64,000 nucleotides of DNA from NCBI GenBank assembly GCA_006176705.1, contig QRFJ01003030.1:241656-305655 (forward strand), given 5' to 3'. Each line of letters begins with the position of its first letter. Within the stretch, counting starts at the first letter, position 1. The position numbers and the translations under genes were made by a program. Origin of the DNA: Cocos nucifera. Lineage: Eukaryota; Streptophyta; Magnoliopsida; Arecales; Arecaceae. Below the pieces are notes generated by a model. The model saw only the letters and a list, made by a program, of their open reading frames with translations, was not told where the DNA came from and searched no databases. Shown one piece after another: positions 36,601-47,740 of the stretch.

Positions 36601-37653
36601 TCTAAACCAGATGGTAATCGAAGAGGGTATGTTCCCACGGCTACTGCAGCAACTCTTGCTCCATTACCGATGCGTAGGATCATGTCTCCATCCCTCAGCC
36701 TCCTGCTATCCTCAAGACCCTGCATGGAAGTGCACAGATGAGCACTAGAACCAGAGTCAAGCACCCAACTGGATGCAGAAGAAACCGTAAGGTTAGACTC
36801 AATAACGAGCATACCTCCAGAAGGACCTTCCTTCTTGTTCTTCAGGGTGGCCAGGTAAGTAGGGCAGTTCCGCTTCCAATGGCCGTCGCTGTTGCAATGG
36901 AAATACTTTCCTTTGATAGCGGCCTTCTTCTTCGGCTCTGCCTTCTTCTTCTTTCCTCCTTCCACCTTCTGCTTTTTCGCAGACTTTTTTTTCTTTCCAT
37001 AAGACTTTCTTTTGGAAGAAGTCCGTTCCATAGCAAGAACTGAGCCTTTAGAACCTTTCATAGAAAGCTCAGCGGTGACCAGCATATTCATTAATTCGGC
37101 CAAGGAATTTTGAAGTTTATGCATGTGGTAATTCATGATGAATTGCCCATATGCATCAGTCAAGGATTGCAGAATAATATCATTCTGCAGATCCAAGTCT
37201 AACTTCACACCGAGCTTCTCAAGCTCTTCCATGTCCTTGATCATTCATCAGACAGTGATCTTGGACTGACTGCCCATCACGCATCTTAGCCTTAAAAAGT
37301 CATTTCGTGACTTGATACTTGGCTGCGCGACTCTGTTCACCAAACATCTCCTTGTAGGTGAGCCAACATTTGGCGAGCAGTCCCGATATCTTCATGTTGG
37401 CGCTGGAGCTCATCAGACATCGAGCCCAACATGTAATATCTGGCCTTATTATCTTCGTCTATCCATTTTTTCAGAGACGCTCTCTGTTCAGTGGATGGAT
37501 GGGCTGGTAAGGTGGGAGGGATCCTGGTCCAATACATGGGTTAACTTCTCGAAACCCAAAATTATTTTGTAGTTCCTGAGCCAATCTTTATAATTGGGTT
37601 TGGTCAGTCTATGTGTGTCCAGGATACGTGCCAATGGGATTGGACGCAGACAT
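33679..37653 (-). pseudogene. copia Y2 gag-pol polyprotein, frameshifted
   Basis: The start codon is at 37653-37651, but an extra T soon shifts the frame (SNPIGTY instead of SNPLARI). Gag is well read from 37244. It has a Lys-rich tail and a zinc-knuckle-like YFHCNSDGHWKRNC near 36900-36850, where the first Cys is Tyr. Protease has WVLDSGSSAHLC with the active-site DSG intact (about 36760). GAG-pre-integrase WHLRLGHIAEDRINK and CESCLQGKMTKLPF lie at about 36340-36220. Integrase core 36158-35499 has VLRSDRGGEYLSREF and PPGTPQLNGVSERRNRT. RT 35421-34666 has WIFKRKIGADG and QMDVKMAFLNGYLEEDIYME, with a frameshift near the catalytic loop. RNase H (34144-33956) has CNGGVVSWKSSKQT and DSTMEAEYIAAS. 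Confidence 0.92.
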
Positions 37654-39508
37654 TTTTCTGTAGAGAGTCAAAGATTCTAGTTAGATACTGTAATTATGAC
37701 TTGACCAATTTATTTAAAAATTTTATTTTTAAATAAATTAGCTCCCACTATTTTTTTGGATCCCTACACTTCCTCTGTAGAGATGCGAAAATCTCCATGA
37801 TTAATGATTTCTAGTGGGTGGTGCGGTCTCACCAACTGACTCATCACCTCACCTAACAGTTATTGGTGATGGGTTAGCCAATGAGTGAACAACTCTTGTT
37901 CAATGATTCTCTAATCATGGTGCACCCAAACTTGGTCTCTAATTCATGAATCTCACCGTATCCAAAATATTGATCCACTCCTTAGTTAAGTCAGACCCAC
38001 CATTTGCACAGACTGGGATTTCTAATTGAGTCTCTCACCGTATCCGAAATATTGAGCCCAACTCATCCTCCAGCCCATAGCATCCAATGCCTAATAGACA
38101 TGGTTGCATCTTTCTAGTGCAACTGAGCCACTGTATCCAACCGAGAACAATCAACCCCAGAAAGGGCCCGCACATCTACAATGGTGGAAGACCTCAGACT
38201 TAATCTTTTCTTAGGAAGAATTGATTCAGGATCTCATTAAACTAGACTTGTCATAGTCATAACAATTATGACTAACCTAGTGGCATGGGTTAGCTCGGAT
38301 TATTGACCACCTCAAATCAGAACTGAGTCAACAGATATGGCCAGGTAAGTAAGATCGGTGGAAGGAATATGCCATTAACTTGTACAAGAATGCATTCAGG
38401 TCGAGTAGCTCCTAATTAAAAATCAGTCGGTCGTATGTGCCAAACTTACCTTAGACACCAAATTATTGAGCCAGAACCAATTGGGTTAGCCTACAATCCA
38501 GACTCTAACCTCTGAGCCTAATTAGGTCTTGCTTGATCGTGACTCGATCTTGACCCAGACTTAATCCTATTAGGCTGGTCAATTTAAGCATTGTTGATCC
38601 CATCTAACCAACTCTTGATTTGATTTGATCAACCGCTTAGACCTAATTGAGCTACCCAAGCCCAAACCCAGTATTATGAATATGTCTTAGATATGAAATT
38701 CTCAATTTTAGATCTAATTAATATTTCATAATCTTAATTCTTAATTAAGTAGGATTCACAAATAAAATATGCACAATAAATTTTAGGATTTCAGGATCTA
38801 GGATTTTGCAGAAAGTAAGTTTTGGATTTCTGATTAAGGATGAACGCGCAGCACCCCAACACTTCATAAGAACACCCCATCGGATGGGAGGAGAGGGTCT
38901 TTAAATCCTTCTTCATTCTTATGACCCGACGGCTAAGAGGAACGCCTTAATCAAGAACATGTAATACTACAAAATAGTTTTAGATCTATATCATATATCT
39001 CATATACAAATTAGATTTAATCATGGCATATTTTGCATACATCTCATGTATCGAATCATGCATATTTTCAGATCTAAATTATCTCATAATAATCTAAAAA
39101 ATTAGATTTAAATTGATCTTATCAAAATAAACTCTAATCTAGATAACTATGTAGAACTATTCTACAACTAGTCTAGACATGCATCAATCATATCTCATAT
39201 GATGTTAAAATTAAATAATTTTTATTTACTATTTTTTAGATGTTATTATAATAATTATAATATCAAAAAATAATAAATAAATAGATCTAAAATATGATTT
39301 AATTAAATTAAATTATAAACATGCAAGACTATTCTATAGAACTATTCTATTTTAGAACTAGTCATGCATATTTTTTAATTTTAAATCCAAATCATTTAAT
39401 TTTAATTTTTTTTGATTTCAGATCTGATCACATCTCATGTGACATCTAAAATCACTTATTTTTTGATTAAAATAAATTTAAAATTAGATCTAAATACTTT
39501 AGAATCTT
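37654..39508 (-). other. copia Y2 5' leader
   Basis: About 1.85 kb untranslated leader between PBS and gag, aligning with 45199-47053 of Y3 and 24882-26867 of Y1. The bases before the gag ATG read CTCTCTACAGAAAAATG on the element strand. No gene is seen. Confidence 0.75.
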
Positions 39509-39521
39509 GGCTCTTATACCA
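39509..39521 (-). other. primer-binding site of copia Y2
   Basis: GGCTCTTATACCA, inverse of TGGTATAAGAGCC, one base from the initiator-Met tRNA complement. It is separated by GT from the LTR edge at 39524. Confidence 0.88.
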
Positions 39522-39523
39522 GT

Positions 39524-41766
39524 TGAAGAGAAATCCTGATTTTCCAAATCAGATTCGTTCAGATCTGATCGAATCGAGAGATATATTTCAAAAACTTTTT
39601 TCTTTGATCCGAATCAAATCTAAAATATTTAGATCTAATTTTTATCATTTTAATAATTAAAATAAAATATAAATAAATTAAATAAGATTTAATTTACCTT
39701 GATGTAGGGTAATCCTATTATCCGTTGATGATCCTGTAAGCAGCGGAAGGTTCTGGATCTAGCCATGCAAGTGCCTGGCCTCTACCGGTATCCACTCGGG
39801 CTGGATCTAAAGATCCTCTTCTTCTCTATCATGTTTCCAAAAATCAGATCTGAATCTAATTTGGAGGATCTTCAAAACAACTTTTGAAGATCAGCAGTTG
39901 TCCTTTGCAGCAGCGCAGCCTTCTAGCTTTCTATCGCCTTTCTCTCCCCTAGATTGCACCAACTGAGATCCCAAACTTCTTTGGGCATGGAGAGGAGAGG
40001 GAGAAGATGAACTTGGCATGGAGGAGGAAGAGAGAGGCAGCCTTGGGGCATAGAGAATTGTTCTCCTTTTTGAGTTGGGCGCAGGATCTTATTTATAGAC
40101 TATGCGTGATCCAACTCCTCTTCATCCCAACCAATCACAATCCTTTATGAAATCAGATCTAAATCTGATTGGTGAGAATAGAGTCCCTTGGATTCATCCT
40201 TAGATGGCGCCTAAGATCAGTCAAAGTTGGTTCTTAGGAGGAGTCTAATCTGAATCCAATAAGGAGATGGAGTCCCTGTCCAACAGGGACTCCTGAGCGT
40301 CTCAAGCTTGGGCGCACGCCACCCTTGGCGTGCACCCTCCTTCTTGCCAGTTTATGGCAAGGGGACAAGCCCCACCAGCTCTCCAATAGATGCATGACAC
40401 ATAGACAGAAGTCAAAGTATCAATGGTCAATATTTGATCAGTCAAAGGATGAGAAATGGTAGGTAACCAAAAATGGCAGGTATTATCTTACAAAATAAGA
40501 CAACCCTTTTCTGACCTGGACAGGCTCCAGTCAGACCAAGTGAAGGCCTCTGATCGAGCACAAACTCCTTTGGCTCAGTCAGGACAACTATTTATGATAG
40601 TAAAAGAAGAACGTTAGGTTCAATCGAGTGCTAGCACGATTTTCTTGAACCTAATTGAATCTCATTCAGATCAATTGAACTGGATCAGTTCAATTGATGA
40701 TCACCAGATTCAAACCCTTGTTTGTGTGACCCAGTTAGGTTCAGTTCTGTATGGTAATGGGATATGTCATGATCTCTATCATCGACATCATCGAAACTCC
40801 TTTCGATGGATTAGAACTCTTCTGATTCGAATAGCTAGAATGATCGATCATCTAAATCATTCTAATTGCTCCCAAAATCCACCAGTGACACCTAGCAGTA
40901 TATGGTGGCAATCCATCAGAGCTGAATGCGAACCTCTTGGTGCAGCTACCTGTGTGATTAAGTTCTTCTATCTTGAGCTCCGATCAGATTAGGGTTAAGG
41001 TGAACTCGTCAAACCCTAGTTTCTATCATATGATGTAATCATTCGATTCAAGTCTGATGTGAAAACCTAAATAGAAACTCTTTCTATTATTTCACTCTGC
41101 CATGGCCATGGGCTTCTGGACTTGATTCTCATGATCATCATAGGGCTGCTCCTCTACCACCGAGGTAGATAGATTTCATCTTGATGCAATCCAGTTCCTA
41201 CAATGAACATGCTATAGCCAACATACACCTCAAATTCCGAATGGCTAGGAGATCGAGTTATGGTGTAGTCAAACTATAACACCCTCAAGGTGAACTGTCG
41301 ATGCACCTCAGGTCAAAGAACCAGACACACCACTGCAGCATCGAGTCAGTCATTGATGAGAAGGTAGACTTCCTAATGACTACTCGAGGTGGTCACGCTC
41401 AGTGCCCTCGTTCTCTAACGAGTATCTGTACTCTTGCTCCGATGTCTCCACACCGTAGACTCAAGACTCATCTACTAAAGAGAAGCGATTGTATACCAAC
41501 CTTTCGGATCAATCACCATCCTCGTGATGATCCTATGGTCGAGAGCATTTTATGAGTTAATAATGATTATTCATGTCTTAAATTTTCAACTCTTGAAAAT
41601 ATGAATTATCATTACCATTAACTCAAAGGATGTATCACAGATACTAAATACACATATGTGATAAAAAATAATCCATTTTATTGATTATAGTCAATTATAA
41701 TTTTGCCCCTAGAAGTGTATTACAAGTGTCAGCCAATTTTGGCTTCTAAGGCACATATATCTAACA
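39524..41766 (-). repeat. 5' LTR of copia Y2
   Basis: 2243 bp, from TGAAGAGAAATCCTGAT to ATATCTAACA. Inverted TATA near 40088-40101 (TCTTATTTATAGACT). It carries an antisense 84-codon open frame at 41301-41555 that is also open in the partner LTR at 33211-33465. Confidence 0.92.
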
Positions 41767-42159
41767 GGGAGGACTGATAGATCGACTATGATGACTTAGC
41801 TTCCACCCTCAAGCTTTTGGGATGCCGATCTATCAATCTTCCACGAGCTGGTCCCAAATTTTTATCAATCGAACGAGGTTCGCCAACTTGCTGCATCTCC
41901 TTTACAGCGGTCGAAAGTACATGCACCTGCTAGACAAAAGTATTGTGTTGTTCTTGTGAGATCACTGGTGCCACCGATGGGTTCTCTTGAATCGGTGATG
42001 GTGGTGTAATGGTTGACTGGGCATTATTAGTTCGCCAGCCACTAGAATGCTGAGACACATTTGATGCTCCTCTCGAGTTTTCCTAATGTTCGATGATGAG
42101 CTTTTTCCTTTTGAAATTGAGCCTCAAAATAAGTCAACATCCCTTCCTATAATGCCAAC
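41767..42159 (-). pseudogene. gypsy Z 5' internal region: PBS and gag N-terminus
   Basis: Starts with GGGAG, the right TSD copy of Y2. Leftward from the LTR edge at 42160 there is a PBS (42141-42158, TTGGCATTATAGGAAGGG on the element strand). It corresponds to TTGGCGCTAGAAGGAGGG after the LTR of W2. A decayed gag N-terminal region follows (remnants such as SQHSSGWRTNNAQSTITPP and a region rich in Pro, Ser and Gln). It continues on the far side of Y2 at 31529. No intact frame. Confidence 0.75.
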
Positions 42160-42904
42160 TGTTGCTCCTAATCTCCATGCTTAAGGTTGATCATCGATGA
42201 ACGTGTGGCCGTAGAAGAATTGCTGCTAAAGCTTTACCCAATCTCCTGCATAGAAATCATCACCCGAGAGTTCTCCGGTGAAGACCCTCCAACACTCAAG
42301 TTTGAAGACTAGAGAATAAAGAGAGGAAAAGGCATGTAATTAAATGTGTATATTAAGACTCCCAAAATCTCTTTATTTATAGGAAAGAAATTAAAGTCGT
42401 ACCCATTTCGAAATCTAATGACCTTCTGAATTTATTACTTTAGATTGATTCAGAAGATATTTTTTCTTTTCTGAAAGATGGGATCACGAAGTACTCCTTT
42501 ATCCAAACTTCTCCAATTTGGAAAGAAAAGAAGAGGTGGAGATGGTTTGATAATAGACAGCCTATAATAGGTCGTACAAAATCAATGTTCAAGGCCTGCT
42601 ATGCTAAACGTCCAACATTGATTGGCAAAATACGATTTATATTAGGTAGATCGGTTGCAGATAACTTATCAACAATCAATTTGAGGAAAACCATTTTAGA
42701 AGATAGCTCGTCCAAAAATGAACTATAGTAGATCAGCAATCATCAACCTATAATAAACCATTCCACGACCTATGGCAAATCATCAGTGAACAAATAACCT
42801 ATTGCAGAGGGGAGATTAGTCAGAAATGGATAGGTAGTGATAAATTATCTTAGGATGCAAAAGCCAACAAATATGGGGCCGAAGATGAGCACCAGCCAAC
42901 CCAC
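42160..42904 (-). repeat. 5' LTR of gypsy Z
   Basis: On the minus strand it ends GAGCAACA before the PBS and carries a TATA-like CCTATAAATAAAG (42371-42383). Downstream is a GGAGGGTCTTCACCGGAG block that parallels GGAGGGTCCTGCCGGAG in the W2 LTR. The outer edge reads TGGGTTGGCTGGTG, starting at or next to the Y3 target site. The partner LTR lies outside the window. Confidence 0.7.
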
Positions 42905-44226
42905 TGTTAGATATATGTGCCCTAGAAGCCAGAATTGGCTGACACTTGTAATACACTTCTAGGGGCAAAATTATAATTTTGACTATAATTAATGAAATGG
43001 GTTATTATTCTATCACACATGTGTATTTAGTGTCTGTGATACATCCTTTGAGTTAATGATAATGATAATTCATATTTTCAAGAGTTGAAAATTTAAGACA
43101 TGAATAATCATTATTAACTCATAAACAGCTCCCGACCATAGGATCATCACGAGGATGGTGATTGATCCAGAAGGTTGGTGTACGATCGCTTCTCTTTAGT
43201 AGATGAGTCTTGAGTCTACGGTGTGGAGACACCGAAGCGAGAGTACAGGTACTCGTTAGAGAACGAGGGCACTGAGCGTGACCACCTCGAGTAGTCATTA
43301 GGGAGTCTACCTTCTCGTCAATGACTGACTCGATGCTGCAGTAGTGTGTCTGGTTCTTTGACCTGAGATGCATCGACAGTTCACCTTGAGGGTGTTATAG
43401 TTTGACTACACCATTACTCGGTCTCCTAGCCATATGAAACCCTGAGGTGTATGTTGGCTGTGACATGTTCATTGTAGGAACTGGATTGCATCAAGATGGG
43501 ATCTATCTACCTCGGTGGTAGAGGAGTAGCCCTATGATGATCATGAGAATCAAGTCCAGAAATCCATGGCCATGGTAGAGTGAAATAATAGAAAGAGTTT
43601 CTATTTAGATTTTCACATTGGACTCGAATCGAATGATTACATCATATGACAGAGACTAGGGTTTGACGAGTTCACCTTAACCCTAATCTGATCGGGGCTC
43701 AAGATAGAAGAACTGAATCACACAGGTAGCTGCACCAAGAGGTTCGCATTCAGCTCTGATGGGTTGCCACCATATACTGCTAGGTGTCACTGGTGGATTT
43801 TGGGAGCAATTAGAATGATTTAGATGATCGATCATTCTAGCTGTTCGAATCAGAAGAGTTCTGATCCATCGAAAGGAGTTTCGATGATGTCTATGATAGA
43901 GATCATGACATATCCCATTACCATACAGAACTGAACCTAACTGGGTCACACAAACAAGGGTTTGAATCTGGTGATCATCAATTGAACTAATCTAGTTCAA
44001 TTGATCTGAATGAGATTCAATTAGGTTCAAGGAAATCGTGCTAGCACTCGATTGAACCTAACGTTCTTCTTTTTCTATCATAAATAAGTTATCCTGACTG
44101 AGCCAAAGGAGTTTGTGCTCAATCAGAGGCCTTCATATGGTCTGACTGGAGGTTGTCCAAGTCAGAATAGGTTGTCTTATTTGTAAGACATTACCTGCCA
44201 TTTTTGGTCACCTGCCATTTCTTGTT

Positions 44227-44295
44227 CTTTGACTTTGGTCAAAAGTCTACCTTTGACTGGTCAAACGTTGACCATTCACCCTTTGACTTTTGACC
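44227..44295 (+). promoter_or_regulatory. W-box cluster in Y3 5' LTR
   Basis: Seven TTGAC(C/T) cores on both strands within about 70 bases: TTTGACTTTGGTCAAAAG, TTTGACTGGTCAAACG, GTTGACC and TTTGACTTTTGACC. TTGAC(C/T) is the binding core of plant WRKY factors, which act in defence and stress. The cluster lies about 300 bases upstream of the TATA box. Binding itself is inferred. Confidence 0.6.
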
Positions 44296-44600
44296 ACATG
44301 TCATGCACCTATTGGAGAGCTGGTGGGGGCTTGTCCCCCTGCCAGAACCTGGCAAGGAGAAGGGCGCACGCCAAGGGTGGCGTGAGCCCAAGTAGGAGGC
44401 GCCTAGGAGTCCTTGTTGGACAAGGACTCCACCTCCCTTTTGGATTCCAATCAGAGTTCTACTAAGAATCCAGTTTGACTGGTCTTAGGCGCCCTCTAAG
44501 GAGGAATCCAGGGGTCTCTATTCCAACCAATCAGATTTAGATCTGATTTCACAAAGGGTTGTGATTGGTTGAGAGGAAGAGGAGTTGGATCACAAGAGGT

Positions 44601-44609
44601 CTATAAATA
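44601..44609 (+). promoter_or_regulatory. TATA box of Y3 5' LTR
   Basis: CTATAAATA between GAGGT and AGACCCTGCGC. It is conserved in all Y-family LTRs as CTATAAATA or CTATAAAAA. It would start the genomic RNA about 30 bases downstream. Confidence 0.7.
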
Positions 44610-45185
44610 AGACCCTGCGCCCAACCCTAATCCTAAGTGAATTAAAAGAGATTTCCCATGTCCAAGGCTGCCTCTCCCCTCCTTCTCCATGCCATACTCT
44701 CTTCTCCCCTTGCTCTCCACGTCCAAAAGTGTTTTGGATTTAGTTTGATGCGATTCAGATCAAGGAAAGGACGATCAAAAGCAAGAAGGCTGCGCTGCTG
44801 CAAAAGGACGACTGCAGATCTTCAAAAGAGTTTTGAAGATCCTCCAGATCAGATCCAGATCTAATTTTTGGAGGTGTGATAGAGAAGAAGAGGATCTCCA
44901 GATCCAACCCGAGTGGATACCGATAGAGGCCAGGCGCTTGCGTGGCTAAGATCCAGAACCTTCCGCTGCAATCAGGATCATCTACAGGATAATAGGATTA
45001 CCCAAATCAGGTAAATTGAATTTGATTTAATTTATCTTGTTTTATTTTATTTATTAAAATAATAAGAATCAGATCTGAAATATATCAAGATCTGATTAAG
45101 ATCAAGAGAAAATTTTTGAAATATATCTCTTGATCTAATCAGATCTGGACGAACCTGGATCGAGAAATCAGGATTTCCCTTCAAC

Positions 45186-45198
45186 TGGTATCAGAGCC
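45186..45198 (+). other. primer-binding site of copia Y3
   Basis: TGGTATCAGAGCC, exact complement of the 3' end of initiator-Met tRNA as used by plant copia elements. It lies two bases after the LTR. Confidence 0.95.
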
Positions 45199-47053
45199 AT
45201 GGTTCTAGATTGTTTAGATCTGATTTTAATTTTATTTTAATTAGAAAATAAAGTGATTTCAGATGTCACATGAGATGTGATCAGATCTGAAATCAGAAAA
45301 ATTAAAATTAAATGATTTGGATCTAAGAACATGAAGATATGCATGACTAGTTCTAGAATAGAATAGTTCTATAGAATAGTTTTGCATGTCTTTGATTTAA
45401 TCTGATTAAATCATATTTTAGATCTTCTTATTTACTATTTTCTGATATTATAAGTGTTATAATAATATCTGATAAATAGCAAATAAAAATTATTTAATTT
45501 TAAATATCATATGAGATATGATAGATGCATGACTAGACTAATTGTAGAATAGTTCTACATAATTGTCTAGATTAGAATTTATTTTGATTAGATCAATTTA
45601 AATCTAATTTTTCAAATTATTATGTGATAATTTAGATCTGAAAACATGCATGATTTGATACATGAGATGTATGCAAAATATGCCATGATTAGATCTACTT
45701 TATATATGAGATATATGATATAGATCTGATATTGTTTTGTAGTATTGAATGTTCCTGATTAAGGCGTTCCTCTTGGCCGTCCGGTCATAAGAACGAAGAA
45801 GGGTTTGAAGGCCCTCTCTTCCCATTCGATGGGGTGTTCTTATGACGTGTAGGGGTGCTGCGTGTTCGTCCTTAATCAGAAATCCAAAACTTACTTTCTG
45901 CAAAACCCTAGATCCTGAAACCCTAGGATTTATTGTGCATATTTTATTTATGAACCCAACTTAATTAAGAATTAAGTTTATGAAATATTAATTAGGTCTA
46001 AAATTGAGAATTTCAGATCTAAGACATATTCATAATACTGGGTTCGGGCTTGGGTAGCTCAATTAGGTCTAAGCGGTTGATCAAACCGAATCAAGAGTTG
46101 GTTAGATGGGATCAACAATGCTTAAATTGACCAGCCTAATAGGATTAAGTCTGGGTCAAGATCGAGTCACGATCAAGCAAGACCTAATTAGGCTCAGAGG
46201 TTAGAGTCTAGATTGTAGGCTAACCCAATTGGTTCTGACTCAACAATTTGGTGTCTAAGGTAAGTTTGGCACAGACGACCGACTGGTTTTTAATTGGAAG
46301 CTACTCGACCTGAATGCGTTCTTGTGCGAGTTAACAGCATATTCCTTCCACCGATCTCACTTACCTGGCCATATCTGTTGACACAGTTCTGATCTGAGGT
46401 GGTCAATAATCCGAGCTGACCCATGCCACTAGGTTAGTCATAATTGTTATGACTAAGCCAAGTCTAGTTTAATGAGACCTGAATCAATTCTCCCTAAGAA
46501 AAGATTAAGTCCAAGGTCTTCCACCATTGTAGACATGCGGGCCCTTCCCGGGGTTGATTGTTCTCGGCTGGATACAGTGGCTCAGTTGCACCGGGAAGAC
46601 GCAACCATGTCTATTAGGCATTGGATGCTATGGGCTGGAGGATGAGTTGGGCTCAATATTCCAGATACGGTGAGAGACCCAATTAGGAACCCAGTCTATG
46701 CAAATGGTGGGTCTGACTTAACTAAGGAGTGGATCAATATTCCGGATACGGTGAGATTCATGAATTAGAGACCAAGTTTGGGTGCACCATGATTAGAGAA
46801 TCATTGAACAAGAGTTGTTCACTCATTGGCTAACCCATCACCAATAACTGTTAGGTGAGGTGATGAGTCAGTTGGTGAGACCGCACCACCCACTAGAAAT
46901 CATCAATCGCGGAGATTTTCGCATCTCTACAGAGGGAGTGTAGGGATCCGAGAAAATAGTGGGAGCTAATTTGTTTAAAAATAAAATTCCTAAACAAATT
47001 GGTCAAGTCAAAATTACAGTATCTAACTAGAATCTTTGACTCTCTACAGGAAA
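45199..47053 (+). other. copia Y3 5' leader
   Basis: About 1.85 kb without a gene. It ends in GACTCTCTACAGGAAAATG, a pyrimidine-AG arrangement that resembles a splice acceptor just before the gag ATG. The same arrangement stands in Y2 and, weaker, in Y1. Confidence 0.7.
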
Positions 47054-47740
47054 ATGTCTGCGTCCAACCCACTGGCACGTATCCTAGACACACATAGACT
47101 GACTGGACCCAATTATAAAGATTGGCTCAGGAACTACAAAATTGTTTTGGGTTCAGAGAAGTTAACACATGTTTTGGACCAGGACCCTCCCACCTTACCA
47201 GCTCGTCCATCCACTGAACAGAGAGCGTCTCTGGAAAAATGGATTGACGAAGACAATAAGGCCAGATACTACATGTTGGGCTCGATGTCTGATGAGCTCC
47301 AGCGCCAACATGAAGATATCGGGACTGCTCGCCAAATGTTGGCTCACCTACAGGAGATGTTTGGTGAACAGAGTCGCGCAGCCAAATATCAAATCACGAA
47401 ACGACTTTTTAAGGCTAAGATGCGTGATGGGCAGTCAGTCCAAGATCACTGTTTGACAATGATCAAGGACATGGAAGAGCTTGAGAAGCTCGGTGTGAAG
47501 TTGGACTTGAATTTGCAGAACGATATTATTCTGCAATCCTTGACTGATGCATATGGGCAATTCATCATGAATTACCACATGCATAAACTTCAAAATTCCT
47601 TGGCCGAGTTGATGAATATGCTGGTTACCGCTGAGCTTTCTATGAAAGGTTCTAAAGGCTCAGTTCTTGCTATGGAACGGACTTCTTCCAAAAGAAAGTC
47701 TTATGGAAAGAAAAGACTGTTATTATGTGCCTGCAGCTAG
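47054..47740 (+). pseudogene. copia Y3 gag, truncated at its tail
   Basis: ATG at 47054 opens MSASNPLARILDTHRLTGPN. An upstream TTG in frame gives a longer call but ATG is the conserved start. Gag continues through NYKDWLRNYKIVLGSEKLTH, MSDELQRQHEDIGTARQM, KAKMRDGQSVQDHCLTMI and HMHKLQNSLAELMNML. This is a full gag core without stops and looks translatable. The frame then hits SKRKSYGKK near 47710, where the Lys-rich tail, zinc knuckle and protease are missing. It runs out of frame into the integrase leader, stopping at 47740. Confidence 0.92.

Larger units (their letters stand above)
31530..41766 (-). mobile_element. copia element Y2, complete but decayed
   Basis: Minus-strand copia bounded by identical TSDs GGGAG at 31525-31529 and 41767-41771. 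LTRs are 31530-33678 (3') and 39524-41766 (5'), with the PBS at 39509-39521 and the polyprotein from 37653 leftward. It interrupts the gag of gypsy Z. Domains are better preserved than in Y1 but broken by frameshifts. Confidence 0.95.
42905..45183 (+). repeat. 5' LTR of copia Y3
   Basis: 2279 bp, TGTTAGATATATGTGCCC to GGATTTCCCTTCA. U3 holds a cluster of W-box cores (44227-44295) and a TATA box (44601-44609). Frames in it on both strands are not genes, but see the antisense frames noted among the findings. Confidence 0.95.

Noticed and set aside
36738..37043. Plus-strand 101-codon frame, and similar frames opposite gag in Y1
   Set aside because: Antisense to the Lys-rich tail and zinc-knuckle part of gag. 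Phe/Leu richness is the shadow of Lys/Glu codons.
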